The position numbers and the translations under genes were made by a program. From contig NZ_JANZYP010000038.1 of NCBI RefSeq assembly GCF_025506355.1, positions 1 through 64,000 on the forward strand: a stretch of 64,000 nt of DNA, in the 5' to 3' direction. Below, piece after piece: positions 52,330-60,496 of the stretch (position 1 is its first letter; every line of letters starts with the position of its first letter). A model generated the notes under the pieces. That model did no database searches and had not been told where the DNA came from. It was given only the letters and a program-made list of their open reading frames with translations. The stretch is from Sphaerisporangium corydalis. Its GTDB lineage: Bacteria > Actinomycetota > Actinomycetes > Streptosporangiales > Streptosporangiaceae.

Positions 52330-52793
52330 CCGCGTGACGGCCGTCCCTCGCCTGCGGATGACGAGCGATCGCCGAAGGCGAGTTCGCCCCCAAGCTGGCT
52401 GTACAGCTCAAGTTGGTCGTAGTAGATCCGATGAGTGATGATCTTGTCGTTGCCGACGGAGCAGGTGCTGGTGCCGCGCACGGCGACAGGACGGCCGGTT
52501 CCGTCCAGCACACCCCCGCTGGGCAGCACCAAAGGCCCGTCATGCGTGCCGGTGAGCATCCATTCGGTCACTGCGGGATCGGCGCAGAACACCGTGTGCC
52601 AGACCGTCATGCGCAGGTCCGGAAATCCCTTGAAGACCTCCTCGTAGAACGAGGCGATCTGGTCGTGTCCTTCCGCGACGCCCTCTGGGGTCACCAGGAC
52701 CCCGTCCCGGCTGTGGCACTGAAGAACACGATCCAGATCGTGGGCGTTGAAGGCCTCGAGCAGCCTGTCCTTGAGGTCGCGAGCGTTGCCCAT
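52326..52793 (-). CDS. SnoaL-like (NTF2-fold) protein
   Basis: 155 residues from ATG 52793, chosen because GAGGGG lies 8 bp upstream (ATG 52799 would be too close). SnoaL/ester-cyclase features: FNAHDLDRVLQCHS, GHDQIASFYEEVFKGFPDLRM, and WHTVFCADPAVTEWMLTGTH. Small alpha+beta barrel; often an isomerase/cyclase or of unknown role. It follows a formaldehyde-dehydrogenase-like gene by 110 bp. Confidence 0.78.
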   Translation of the reverse strand: MGNARDLKDRLLEAFNAHDLDRVLQCHSRDGVLVTPEGVAEGHDQIASFYEEVFKGFPDLRMTVWHTVFCADPAVTEWMLTGTHDGPLVLPSGGVLDGTGRPVAVRGTSTCSVGNDKIITHRIYYDQLELYSQLGGELAFGDRSSSAGEGRPSRG

Positions 52794-52903
52794 GGTCATC
52801 ACCCCTCGATAGGGACCCTTCCGGCGATGGACGCGCCAGCACGGCGGCCGGCCCTTCGCGCCGTGCTGGCGTGCGACCGGCGGCGGTGGCGGGTCGCCGG
52901 GTG

Positions 52904-54055
52904 TCAGCCGAGCCGGCCGGGATGGATGACGACCTTGGTCCAGCCGAGATCCCGCCGGTCGAAATGCTCGTAGCCGTCCGGTGCGTCGTCCAGGTTCAGT
53001 TCGTGCGAGACGACCCAGGACGGCCGGGCCTTCCCTTCGTGGATGAGCGTGCCGAGCCGCCGGTTGTAGCGCTTCACGTCGCACTGGCCGTTGCCGATCT
53101 TCTGGCCCTTGAACCAGAACATCCCGTAGTCGAAGGCGATCTCGCCCTGCTTGAAAAGATCGTCCGGGCTGCCGGGGTCCGACGGGATGAAGACGCCGAC
53201 GACGCCGATGGTCCCGGTGAACTTGACCGATTTGACGAGGTCGTTGAGCGTCATGTTGGGGTGCTCGTGCCCCTGCGGGTCGTGCGCCTGGTAACCCACG
53301 CACTCGCAGCCCCGGTCGGCGCCCATGCCCTTGGTGAGCTCCATGACCTGATCGACCGGTGACGACCGGGAGTCGTCGATCGCGATCGCGCCGATCTCCT
53401 CGGCTTTGGCGAGCCGGTCGGGGTGGCGGTCGACGACCATCACCTTGCTCGCGCTCTGGAGCGTGGCGGAGTAGGCGGCCATCAGCCCGACGGGCCCCGC
53501 CCCGTAGATCACGACCGAGTCGCCCGCCTCTACCTGGGCGAGTTGGGTCGCGTGCCAGCCGGTCGGCCAGATGTCGGCGAGCATCACGTAGTCGTTCTGC
53601 TTCTCCCGCGCGTCGTCCGGGAGGACGAGGCAGTTGAAGTCGCCGTACGGCACTCGCAGCAGCTCGGCCTGGCCGCCGCTGTAGGGCCCCATGTCCGCGA
53701 AGCCGTACGCCGCCCCGGCCATGCCCGGCTCGGGATTGGTGGTGAGGCAGTAGGCCGTCAGGCCCGTTTCGCAGTTCACACAGAAGCCGCACGAGATGTT
53801 GAACGGGATGCAGACCACGTCGCCGACGCGGACGCGGTCGACAGCCGGTCCGACCTCGACCACTTCGCCGAGGTTCTCGTGACCGAGGACCCGGCCCGTC
53901 TCGAAGTCGGTCCGGCCTTCGTACATGTGCAGGTCCGACCCGCAGATATTGGTCGTGGTGATGCGAACCAGGACATCGGTGGGCCGCTCAATGCGCGCGT
54001 CTGGGACTTGCTCGATGCTGACCTGTCGAGGTCCGTTGTATACGACTGCTTTCAT
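52904..54055 (-). CDS. Zinc-dependent MDR dehydrogenase, glutathione-independent formaldehyde dehydrogenase type
   Basis: 383 residues. Catalytic zinc region NICGSDLHMYEGR and GHENLGEV, structural-zinc loop CGFCVNCETGLTAYC, the family-specific insert with GGQAELLRVPYGDFN, and the NAD motif VIYGAGPVGLMAAYSA. Length and the GHEHPNMTLNDLV segment fit the FdhA-like subgroup, which oxidises aldehydes or alcohols with NAD. Likely part of a stress or detoxification set with the downstream SnoaL-like gene. Confidence 0.85.
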   Translation of the reverse strand: MKAVVYNGPRQVSIEQVPDARIERPTDVLVRITTTNICGSDLHMYEGRTDFETGRVLGHENLGEVVEVGPAVDRVRVGDVVCIPFNISCGFCVNCETGLTAYCLTTNPEPGMAGAAYGFADMGPYSGGQAELLRVPYGDFNCLVLPDDAREKQNDYVMLADIWPTGWHATQLAQVEAGDSVVIYGAGPVGLMAAYSATLQSASKVMVVDRHPDRLAKAEEIGAIAIDDSRSSPVDQVMELTKGMGADRGCECVGYQAHDPQGHEHPNMTLNDLVKSVKFTGTIGVVGVFIPSDPGSPDDLFKQGEIAFDYGMFWFKGQKIGNGQCDVKRYNRRLGTLIHEGKARPSWVVSHELNLDDAPDGYEHFDRRDLGWTKVVIHPGRLG

Positions 54056-54256
54056 GATTTCCTCGCATGCGATCGTTCGCGAAGGATCGCCTTACCCGTC
54101 AACGACGGGAAGGAAGGTGCTGCGCCGTGCATCTGGTCAACGGTGCGTTCCTCCTTCATCGCCAGCCATGACCGCGCCCCTGGCAGGACGCGGCGCCAAG
54201 TCACCGGGCGTCTGGGCGGGCCGTCAGAGCTGATCGCCGAGGCCGTCCCGATCACC

Positions 54257-54478
54257 TCAGAGCAGCAGGTCGAAGACACCTATCTTGGTGAGGGGTAGAT
54301 CCCAGGGTTCGATGATGTCGCGACGGTTGGCCCCGGCGTGGGCCTGGCCGATCAGCAGAAGGTCGTGGACCTTGTCGTTCACGAAGTCGCCGTAGCGCCG
54401 CAGGTCGTCCTTGTCGATATCGACACCTGCGGCGCTGCGGAAGAAGCGTTCGAATCTCGACACCGCCATGACAGCCAT
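54257..54478 (-). CDS. Short DUF1931/histone-fold protein
   Basis: 73 residues: MAVMAVSRFERFFRSAAGVD, then DKDDLRRYGDFVNDKVHDLLL and DIIEPWDLPLTK. This is the N-terminal histone-fold part of the DUF1931 family. Family members known to me are about twice as long; here the protein ends IGVFDLLL soon after DLPLTK, as if an internal stretch were deleted. GGAAGGAAGGAGAC upstream gives a good ribosome site, so it may still be made. The 201 bp after it (54056-54256) show no gene. Confidence 0.65.
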   Translation of the reverse strand: MAVMAVSRFERFFRSAAGVDIDKDDLRRYGDFVNDKVHDLLLIGQAHAGANRRDIIEPWDLPLTKIGVFDLLL

Positions 54479-54505
54479 GGAGGTCTCCTTCCTTCCGGCC
54501 CGGAG

Positions 54506-56215
54506 TCACTCTCCGGCCTGGAGGTAGTCGTGGATCAGCCGTACGGCCATGGCGCCTTCACCGACCGCCGCGGCCACCCGCTTGACCGACCCGCTCCGCA
54601 CGTCCCCGGCCGCGAACACGCCCGTGCTGCTCGTCTCCAGCGGGAACGGCCGGCCGACGGAGTCGGGCACGCCTTCCCTGCCCGACCGGCCGGCGTCCGC
54701 GCCCGTCAGTATGTAGCCCCGCGGGTCGAGCGCGATCTCGTCGGCCAGCCAGGCGGTGTACGGCTCCGCGCCGATGAAGATGAACATCGCGCGGGCCTCG
54801 ATCGTGGAACGCTCCCCGGTGCGGTTGTTCTCGGCGATGACCGCGGCGAGCCGCTCTTCCCCGATCAGCTCCCGGACCTCGGTGTTCGGCATGATCTGGA
54901 TCCGGGGGTGCCGTTCGACCTCGACGGCCAGGTAGCGGGACATGCTCCTGGACAGCGTGTCGTCCCGCACGAGCAGCCGGACGCAGTCGGCGTGCCGGGC
55001 CAGGAACAGGGCGGCCTGACCGGCCGAGTTGCCTCCGCCCACGACGACGATCGGCTCCCGCACGCACATCTGGGCTTCGAACATGGTCGCCGCGTAATAG
55101 ACGCTCGTGGGCTCGAACCTTTCCAGGTTCACCCCGTCGAGCCTCCGGTAGCGGACGCCGGTCGCGATGATCAGGGTGCGCGCGTGGATCGTGCCGCCCT
55201 CCCCCACGGTCACGGTGTGATCGCCCGCGTTCAGGCGCAGTCCGCATGCCTGTGCGGGGACGAGGAACCGCGCGCCGAACTTGCCGGCCTGGATCGCCGC
55301 CCGCTCCGCCATTTCCCCGCCGGAGATCCCGGACGGGAAGCCGAGGTAGTTCTCGATCCGCGAGGAGGTGCCCGCCTGGCCGCCCGTCGCGACATCGTCC
55401 AGGACCGTCGTCGCGAGACCCTCCGACGCCCCGTAGACCGCCGCCGCCAGCCCCGCCGGCCCGGCCCCGATGACGAGCAGGTCGCATCGGGTCTCCTGTA
55501 CCCCTGGTGCGGGAAGCCCGATCGCCCGGGCCAGCTCCGCGTTGCTCGGGTTGCGGAGCACCGTCTCGCCACGCCAGATCACGACCGGGGTATCCTCCGG
55601 GGTGACGCCCATGCTCCGCAGGAACCGGTCTGCCTCTCGGTCCTGCTCCAGGTCGATCCACCGGTGCGGCAGCCGGTTGCGTGCCGCGAACTCCCGCAGC
55701 CGCCGGGAGTCGGCCGAGAAGCGGGAGCCGACGACGCGGAAACCGGCCCCGAGTCCGATGAGCATCGTGCGGCGGACGAGGTAGGCCCGCAGGATGAGGT
55801 CGCCGAGTGCCGGATCCCCGGCGACCAGGCGGCGGAGCGCGTCCGCCGGCACGGCGAGGACCTCACCGTCCTCGGCCACCACGCCGGTGACGAAGCCCAC
55901 CTGGCCGGTGAGCACGTTGAGCTCTCCCAGGAATCGGCCTGCCCCGTGGACGCCGATCACCTGGTCGTCCGCTCCGAATCCCTCGACCGTCGCCACCTTG
56001 CCGGCCAGGACCGCGAAGAACTCGGTACACGGAAGGCCCTCCGCGTACAGGACCTCGTCCCGGTGGACGCGGCGCCGCTCGCCGTGCGGGGCCAGCGCCT
56101 GGAGCTGCGCGTCACTCAGCCGCGGGTAGGCTCCCTGCGGGTCCGGCGTCTCGCGGAGCTCAGCTGGCCAGCGCATCGTCTCCGGCGTCTCGCGGAGCTC
56201 AGCTGGCCAGCGCAT
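54506..56215 (-). CDS. cNMP-binding-domain thioredoxin reductase-like flavoprotein
   Basis: 569 residues from ATG 56215, or 556 from the duplicated ATG 56176. Cyclic-nucleotide-binding fold about 35-150 (GRFLGELNVLTGQVGFVTG), a thioredoxin-like middle about 160-245 (no CxxC), then the pyridine nucleotide-disulfide reductase part: FAD motif LLVIGAGPAGLAAAVYGASE, NADP motif VVVGGGNSAGQAALFL and GVFAAGDVRSG. The redox CxxC of true thioredoxin reductases is not visible (ATGVRYRRL region instead), so it is better called TrxB-like. It starts inside the zinc-ribbon ORF upstream, so translation is probably coupled. Confidence 0.8.
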   Translation of the reverse strand: MRWPAELRETPETMRWPAELRETPDPQGAYPRLSDAQLQALAPHGERRRVHRDEVLYAEGLPCTEFFAVLAGKVATVEGFGADDQVIGVHGAGRFLGELNVLTGQVGFVTGVVAEDGEVLAVPADALRRLVAGDPALGDLILRAYLVRRTMLIGLGAGFRVVGSRFSADSRRLREFAARNRLPHRWIDLEQDREADRFLRSMGVTPEDTPVVIWRGETVLRNPSNAELARAIGLPAPGVQETRCDLLVIGAGPAGLAAAVYGASEGLATTVLDDVATGGQAGTSSRIENYLGFPSGISGGEMAERAAIQAGKFGARFLVPAQACGLRLNAGDHTVTVGEGGTIHARTLIIATGVRYRRLDGVNLERFEPTSVYYAATMFEAQMCVREPIVVVGGGNSAGQAALFLARHADCVRLLVRDDTLSRSMSRYLAVEVERHPRIQIMPNTEVRELIGEERLAAVIAENNRTGERSTIEARAMFIFIGAEPYTAWLADEIALDPRGYILTGADAGRSGREGVPDSVGRPFPLETSSTGVFAAGDVRSGSVKRVAAAVGEGAMAVRLIHDYLQAGE

Positions 56216-56219
56216 CGTC
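56142..56219 (-). repeat. Exact 39-bp tandem duplication containing the start codon
   Basis: 56142-56180 and 56181-56219 are identical. The unit holds GGAGACG, ATG and the first codons, so the reductase begins MRWPAELRETPET and then repeats MRWPAELRETPDP. At 39 bp the frame is preserved. Confidence 0.95.
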
Positions 56220-56294
56220 CACCCAGGGCAGCCGGTTCTTCCGCCCGCATTTCGAGCATTGGGCGACGTTCGCGTCCTTGGTCGGTGACCGCAT
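56199..56294 (-). CDS. 31-residue zinc-ribbon ORF, probable thioredoxin remnant
   Basis: ATG 56294 is preceded by a strong GGAGG. The frame MRSPTKDANVAQCSKCGRKN, then RLPWVDDALAS-stop, contains CSKCGRKNRLP. That is the zinc-ribbon start of TrxC-type thioredoxins, jumping straight to a PWV.DA-like segment normally found after the second Cys pair. It probably arose by internal deletion of a thioredoxin gene upstream of the reductase. It may now serve only as a leader that brings ribosomes to the reductase start it overlaps. Confidence 0.5.
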   Translation of the reverse strand: MRSPTKDANVAQCSKCGRKNRLPWVDDALAS

Positions 56295-56559
56295 GGTCAG
56301 ACCTCCGGATCCCCTACGTCATCGAGGGTGTGCCGCCGGTCGGTGCGACATGGACGACCGTCCCGCCGAGGGCGCCGCCCGCGACCGGTTCGCCGGTCCC
56401 GGCGGCCGCTCGGTGACGAGCCGCTGCTCAGCCTCCTCTACACCCCCAAGCTATCTCCGCCGCCGAAGACGCTTTGCGGCACCCCCAACGCTGACCAGCG
56501 GCCATCCCCGCGCGTGATCCCTTTCTGCCGTATCGGCGTGCGGACCTGTCTCGCGGCGA

Positions 56560-57381
56560 TCAGTGACCTTGTTCCCGGCCGAGGAAGCACGACAGCAGGC
56601 GCCTGAAGTCGTGCGGGTGCTCGAGCGCCGGTACGTGCCCGCAGCGGCCGAGCACGTGCAGGCGGACATCGGCCAGGTGGTCGAGCAGGGGCAGGGCCGC
56701 CGTCCCGAGCGGGGTGAGCCGGTCCTCGGCGCCGTGGACGAGCAGCACGGGCGCGCGGATCCCTGTCAGCGTTCGCGCCGGGAGGGTGAGCTCGTCGGCC
56801 CAACGTGCCCTGGGTGGAGGGAACAACGACGCGAACGCGGCCGCCCCCGCTCGCATCGCGGCCGCACGGGCGGCGACGGCCGACTCGGTCACGAGCGCCT
56901 GGTCCAGGACGAGGCGGCTCAGCATGTCCCGTGCCCCGTGCGGGCCGGCGGGGGCGGCCCAGACCGCGTCGAGGTCGGCGGACAGCGGCGCCCCGGGGGC
57001 GCCCATCGTCGAGACCGCCACGACACGGGTGACCTGCCGGGGACGCGCGGCCGCCAGCGCCAGCGCCACGGCACCGCCCATGGAGTGGCCCACCACGGCG
57101 TAGTGCTCGGCACCGAGGGCGTCCATCAGGCCCGCGGCCTGCTCCGTCCACAGCCGGAGCCCGCCCCTTGCGCCCGCCGGGATCGGTGTGCGGCCGAACC
57201 CCGCCTGGTCAGGAGCCACCACGTGCCAGGACGTGCCCAGCGCCTGTGCCGTCGTCGCCCAGGCGCCGGATCCGGTCGTACCGGGTCCGGAGCCGTGCAG
57301 CATCAGCACCGCGGGCCCGGTGCCGCTCTCCAGGACGTGGACGGGGGAGCCGCCGACCGTGACGGTCCGAAGTGCCGTCAC
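56560..57381 (-). CDS. Alpha/beta hydrolase
   Basis: 273 residues. HGSGPG oxyanion loop, nucleophile Ser in GHSMGG, Asp in HGAEDRLTPLG and His in CGHVPALEHP. Resembles meta-cleavage-product hydrolases and other MhpC-like esterases. It follows the DJ-1-like gene by 19 bp and is likely co-transcribed. Upstream to 56295 there is 265 bp without a gene on its 3' side. Confidence 0.85.
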   Translation of the reverse strand: MTALRTVTVGGSPVHVLESGTGPAVLMLHGSGPGTTGSGAWATTAQALGTSWHVVAPDQAGFGRTPIPAGARGGLRLWTEQAAGLMDALGAEHYAVVGHSMGGAVALALAAARPRQVTRVVAVSTMGAPGAPLSADLDAVWAAPAGPHGARDMLSRLVLDQALVTESAVAARAAAMRAGAAAFASLFPPPRARWADELTLPARTLTGIRAPVLLVHGAEDRLTPLGTAALPLLDHLADVRLHVLGRCGHVPALEHPHDFRRLLSCFLGREQGH

Positions 57382-57400
57382 CGAGACGGGTCCGGTGTGC

Positions 57401-57970
57401 TCATGCCGGCGCGGAGTCGATGGACTTCGAGAAGAGCTCCATCATCGCCCTGCCGAACTGCGGCATGTCGGGCCACCCCCGGCAGGAGACGAGGTTGCCG
57501 TCCACGACGTCGGGAGCGTCGATGACCGTCGCGCCCGCGTTCTCCATGTCACCGGTGATGGGGGGGAAGCACGCCGTCTTGCGACCCTTCAGCAGCCCGT
57601 ACACGGCCGGCACCTGCGCGCCGTGGCACACCAGCGCGATCGGGAGGTCGCGCGCGAAGAAGTGCTCGGTGATGCGCCTGACGTCGGCGTCGACCCGGAT
57701 CCACTCGGGGGCACGTCCCCCGGGGATGATGAGGGCGTCATAGAGCTCGACGTCGACCTCGGCCCAGGGCACGTCGACCGGCAGCTTCCGGCCGTTCTTC
57801 TCCACGTAGGCGTCGGAGTTGGGGTCGAACTCGTGGATGACCAGCTGAATGTCACGCATCGTCCGTGACGAGACGTCGACGTCCCAGCCGCCCTCCTGCA
57901 CGCGATAGTAGGGATACATGGTGTCGAGCTCCTCGGCGGCGTCGCCGGTCAGGAGCAGCGCTCTGGGCAC
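57401..57970 (-). CDS. DJ-1/PfpI-family protein
   Basis: 189 residues. Glu in ALIIPGGRAPEW, nucleophile-elbow Cys in IALVCHGAQV; typical of the PfpI/DJ-1 superfamily (proteases, chaperones, glyoxalases, hydratases). Function not determinable. A palindromic site lies about 45 bp upstream of its start. Confidence 0.85.
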   Translation of the reverse strand: MPRALLLTGDAAEELDTMYPYYRVQEGGWDVDVSSRTMRDIQLVIHEFDPNSDAYVEKNGRKLPVDVPWAEVDVELYDALIIPGGRAPEWIRVDADVRRITEHFFARDLPIALVCHGAQVPAVYGLLKGRKTACFPPITGDMENAGATVIDAPDVVDGNLVSCRGWPDMPQFGRAMMELFSKSIDSAPA

Positions 57971-58012
57971 CTGCTTCTCCTCGCATCTGGAACGGGTGAG
58001 GCGGGATCCGAT

Positions 58013-58030
58013 CCAATCCGATCCGATTGG
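58013..58030. promoter_or_regulatory. Palindromic operator candidate upstream of the DJ-1-like gene
   Basis: CCAATC, six bases, GATTGG (58013-58030), embedded in an ATCCGATCC-rich direct repeat from 58003. It lies between the GntR stop (58059) and the DJ-1-like start (57970), so it probably controls the DJ-1/hydrolase pair, perhaps through the GntR protein. Confidence 0.45.
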
Positions 58031-58058
58031 GTTAGCATTCCTCGGCCCAGCCCACCCG

Positions 58059-58802
58059 TCAAGCCTTTACCGCCATTCCGTCCACGCCCTCGGCCTGGTC
58101 GAACAACCGCCGGAACCGCTCGCCGGACAGCAGGATGTGCCGGCGCATGGCGTAGGCGGCGGCGTCGGGGTCACGCGCGGCGATCGCGGCCAGGACCTCT
58201 TCGTGCTCGGCCATGGCCAGGTGGGTGACCTGGTTGTCGTGGAGGAGCCGGAACAGGTGCACGTGCGCGTGCAGGCGGGCGAGCGCTTCGCGGATGACCT
58301 CGTTCTCCGCGCTCAGGGCGATGAGATCGTGAAAGGCGGCGTCGCGTAGCCCGAAGGCGCCATAGGCCATGAGCCCCTCGCCCCCGTCCAGCTCCGCCAT
58401 CTCCTCCAGCATTCGCCGCAGACCGGCCACCTGCGTCGAGGATGCGCGTTCGGCGGATCTGCGCGCCGCCGCCGGCTCGAGGAGCAGGCGGACCTCAAGC
58501 ATGTCCTCGAATCGGTTACGGGTGATCTGGGGGGGAATGCGATAGCCGGCATGGGGCACACGCACGACCAGGCCCTCGGCCTCCATGCGGTTCAGGGCGT
58601 CCCGGATCGGCGTCTGCGAGACCCCCAGCTCCCGCGCCAGGACGTCGATCGTGACGCGGGAGCCGGGCTCGATCCGTAGCGACATCAGCTGTCCGAGCAG
58701 CGTGTCGTACACCTCGTCGGCAAGCCGGCCGCGAGATCTTCCCGGCGGCGTTCCGCCCGCCATGGCCCCGCGGCGCCGCGCGATCACCACTTCGTCGTCC
58801 AT
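58059..58802 (-). CDS. GntR-family (FCD/FadR-type) regulator
   Basis: 247 residues from ATG 58802. Winged helix at about 25-95 (LADEVYDTLLGQLMSLRIEP, VLARELGVSQTPIRDALNRM), then the all-helical FCD effector domain with metal-type residues (RDAAFHDLI, HAHVHLFR, AEHEEVLAAI). Divergent from the sugar ABC operon and upstream of the DJ-1/hydrolase pair; it likely senses an acid or sugar derivative and controls one or both. Confidence 0.82.
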   Translation of the reverse strand: MDDEVVIARRRGAMAGGTPPGRSRGRLADEVYDTLLGQLMSLRIEPGSRVTIDVLARELGVSQTPIRDALNRMEAEGLVVRVPHAGYRIPPQITRNRFEDMLEVRLLLEPAAARRSAERASSTQVAGLRRMLEEMAELDGGEGLMAYGAFGLRDAAFHDLIALSAENEVIREALARLHAHVHLFRLLHDNQVTHLAMAEHEEVLAAIAARDPDAAAYAMRRHILLSGERFRRLFDQAEGVDGMAVKA

Positions 58803-58868
58803 CGTGACGTGAGGTCCTTTCCTGTGTCTTCGGGAACCTGTTGACATCGGCCGCACCACTGCGGGATG

Positions 58869-58895
58869 TTGACGCTCCCACTCGGATCGTATAGG
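58869..58895 (+). promoter_or_regulatory. Putative promoter of the sugar ABC operon
   Basis: TTGACG (58869-58874) and TATAGG (58890-58895) with a short 15-bp spacer; GATCGTATAG overlapping the -10 could be a GntR half-site. A TTGACA at 58841 lacks a partner. The 263-bp gap to the lipoprotein gene holds no gene. Confidence 0.35.
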
Positions 58896-59065
58896 AAAGG
58901 TGGCGGATGTCGGCCACCCTTCACCCATCGCGGAACCGCCCGCCATCGCTCCGCTTCGATCAGCTGGAGCTCCCATGAGCCGGCAACACGCCTGAACGAC
59001 CCGGCGACCGCTCGGCGAAGCACGCGGCAAGGCTCCAGAGGCCCCCCCAGAAAGCAGGCAAGAAG

Positions 59066-60496
59066 ATGCGGTATCCACAGCGAACAGGACGACCGTCCGC
59101 TCCCGGTCGAACGGTGCGGCTGGCGACGGCGGCCATGCTGGTGGCCACGACCGTGGCGGCGTGCGGCGGCGGCCAGGACGACGGCGCGAAGGCGAGCGCC
59201 CCCAAGGCGCCGGCGACCATCCCGGAGCTCACCAAGGACCCGCTGACCCTCAGCTTCATCTGGTTCGACTGGCCCCCCGCCCACGCGCTGGAAGCCTTCG
59301 CGAACGCGGAGTACAAAAAAGAGCGGCCGAACGCGACCATCAAGGTCAACACCGTGCCGAACGCGAACTGGCACGACGCGATGTTCACCCAGTTCGCCGC
59401 GCACAAGACCGACTTCGACATCCCGATCCTGGACTCGCAGCACATCGGCGAGGCCGTGACGAACGGCAACATCCTCGACATCACCGACTTCGTCAAGACG
59501 AACATCGACGTCAAAGCCTACAACCCGTACCTCCTGGCGGCCTACGGCCAGTTCCCCCAGGCGGAGACCGGCAAGCGCGACGAGAACGCCAGCCTGTACG
59601 GACTGCCGCTGCTCGGCGACACCTGGACGATGATCTACCGCAAGGACCTGATCGGCGACAAGCCACCGCAGACCTGGGACCAGATGATCTCGGTCGCCGA
59701 GAAGTGCCAGAAGGACCACCCTGGCGTCAGCGGGCTCGCTTTCCACCAGGCCAACGGCTCCGACGCCGCGGCCGTGACCTACAACACGGTCAACGGCGTC
59801 TACGGCGGCAACCTCTGGAACGCCAAGACGCGCAAGATCGACGGCGTCATCAACGACGCCGCGGGCCAGGAGGCGATGGACGTCCTGGTCAACAAGATGA
59901 AGCCGCTGACCGCCAAGGGCTCGGGCAACTGGTTCATCGACGAGGTGAACGCGGCGGTCGCCCAGGGCAAGGCATGCATCGCGTTCAACTGGATCGCCGC
60001 GAGCGGCGGCCTGCTCGACCCGAAGCAGTCGACGCTCGGCACCACGCGGGAGCAGATCCTCGACAAGCTGGGTTTCGCCACCCTGCCGAGCCAGAAGACG
60101 AACCTGGTTCCCCTCGGCGGCATGGGGATGCACGTGTCGGCCTACTCCCCCAAGGCGAACCAGGCCGAGGCCCTGAACTTCATGAAGTGGTTCGAGCGGG
60201 CCGACATCCAGAAGAAGTGGGCCGCGGCCGGTGGCGTGCCATCGCGTACGGACGCCCTGGAGTCGCCCGAGTTCCTCAATGCCGGGCCGTTCAACCAGGT
60301 GTACACCGACTCGGTCGCGCGGATGCGGGACATGTGGAACGTCCCCGAGTACGCGCGCCTCGTCGACATCGAGAACACCAACGTGAACGCGGCCCTCAAC
60401 GGCGCGAAGAAGCCGAAGGACGCGCTCGACGACATCGCCAAGGAGCAGCAGGGCGTCCTCGACTCCGGCAGCCGCAAGGGCGGCGGCGGACTGTGA
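59066..60496 (+). CDS. Sugar-type ABC transporter solute-binding lipoprotein
   Basis: 476 residues. Lipobox VAAC after a basic, hydrophobic N-terminus (Cys33), then an extracellular solute-binding protein of family 1: PLTLSFIWFDWPPAHALEAF, YGLPLLGDTWTMIYRKDL, PPQTWDQMISVAEK, KWAAAGGVPSRTDAL. Substrate probably a carbohydrate or polyol. It couples by GTGA to the first permease. Confidence 0.88.
   Translation: MRYPQRTGRPSAPGRTVRLATAAMLVATTVAACGGGQDDGAKASAPKAPATIPELTKDPLTLSFIWFDWPPAHALEAFANAEYKKERPNATIKVNTVPNANWHDAMFTQFAAHKTDFDIPILDSQHIGEAVTNGNILDITDFVKTNIDVKAYNPYLLAAYGQFPQAETGKRDENASLYGLPLLGDTWTMIYRKDLIGDKPPQTWDQMISVAEKCQKDHPGVSGLAFHQANGSDAAAVTYNTVNGVYGGNLWNAKTRKIDGVINDAAGQEAMDVLVNKMKPLTAKGSGNWFIDEVNAAVAQGKACIAFNWIAASGGLLDPKQSTLGTTREQILDKLGFATLPSQKTNLVPLGGMGMHVSAYSPKANQAEALNFMKWFERADIQKKWAAAGGVPSRTDALESPEFLNAGPFNQVYTDSVARMRDMWNVPEYARLVDIENTNVNAALNGAKKPKDALDDIAKEQQGVLDSGSRKGGGGL

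Noticed and set aside
52326-54055. SnoaL-like and formaldehyde-dehydrogenase-like genes as cluster members
   Set aside because: They are convergent with the lactam-synthetase-like gene, separated by a truncated gene fragment, and belong to common stress or detoxification families.
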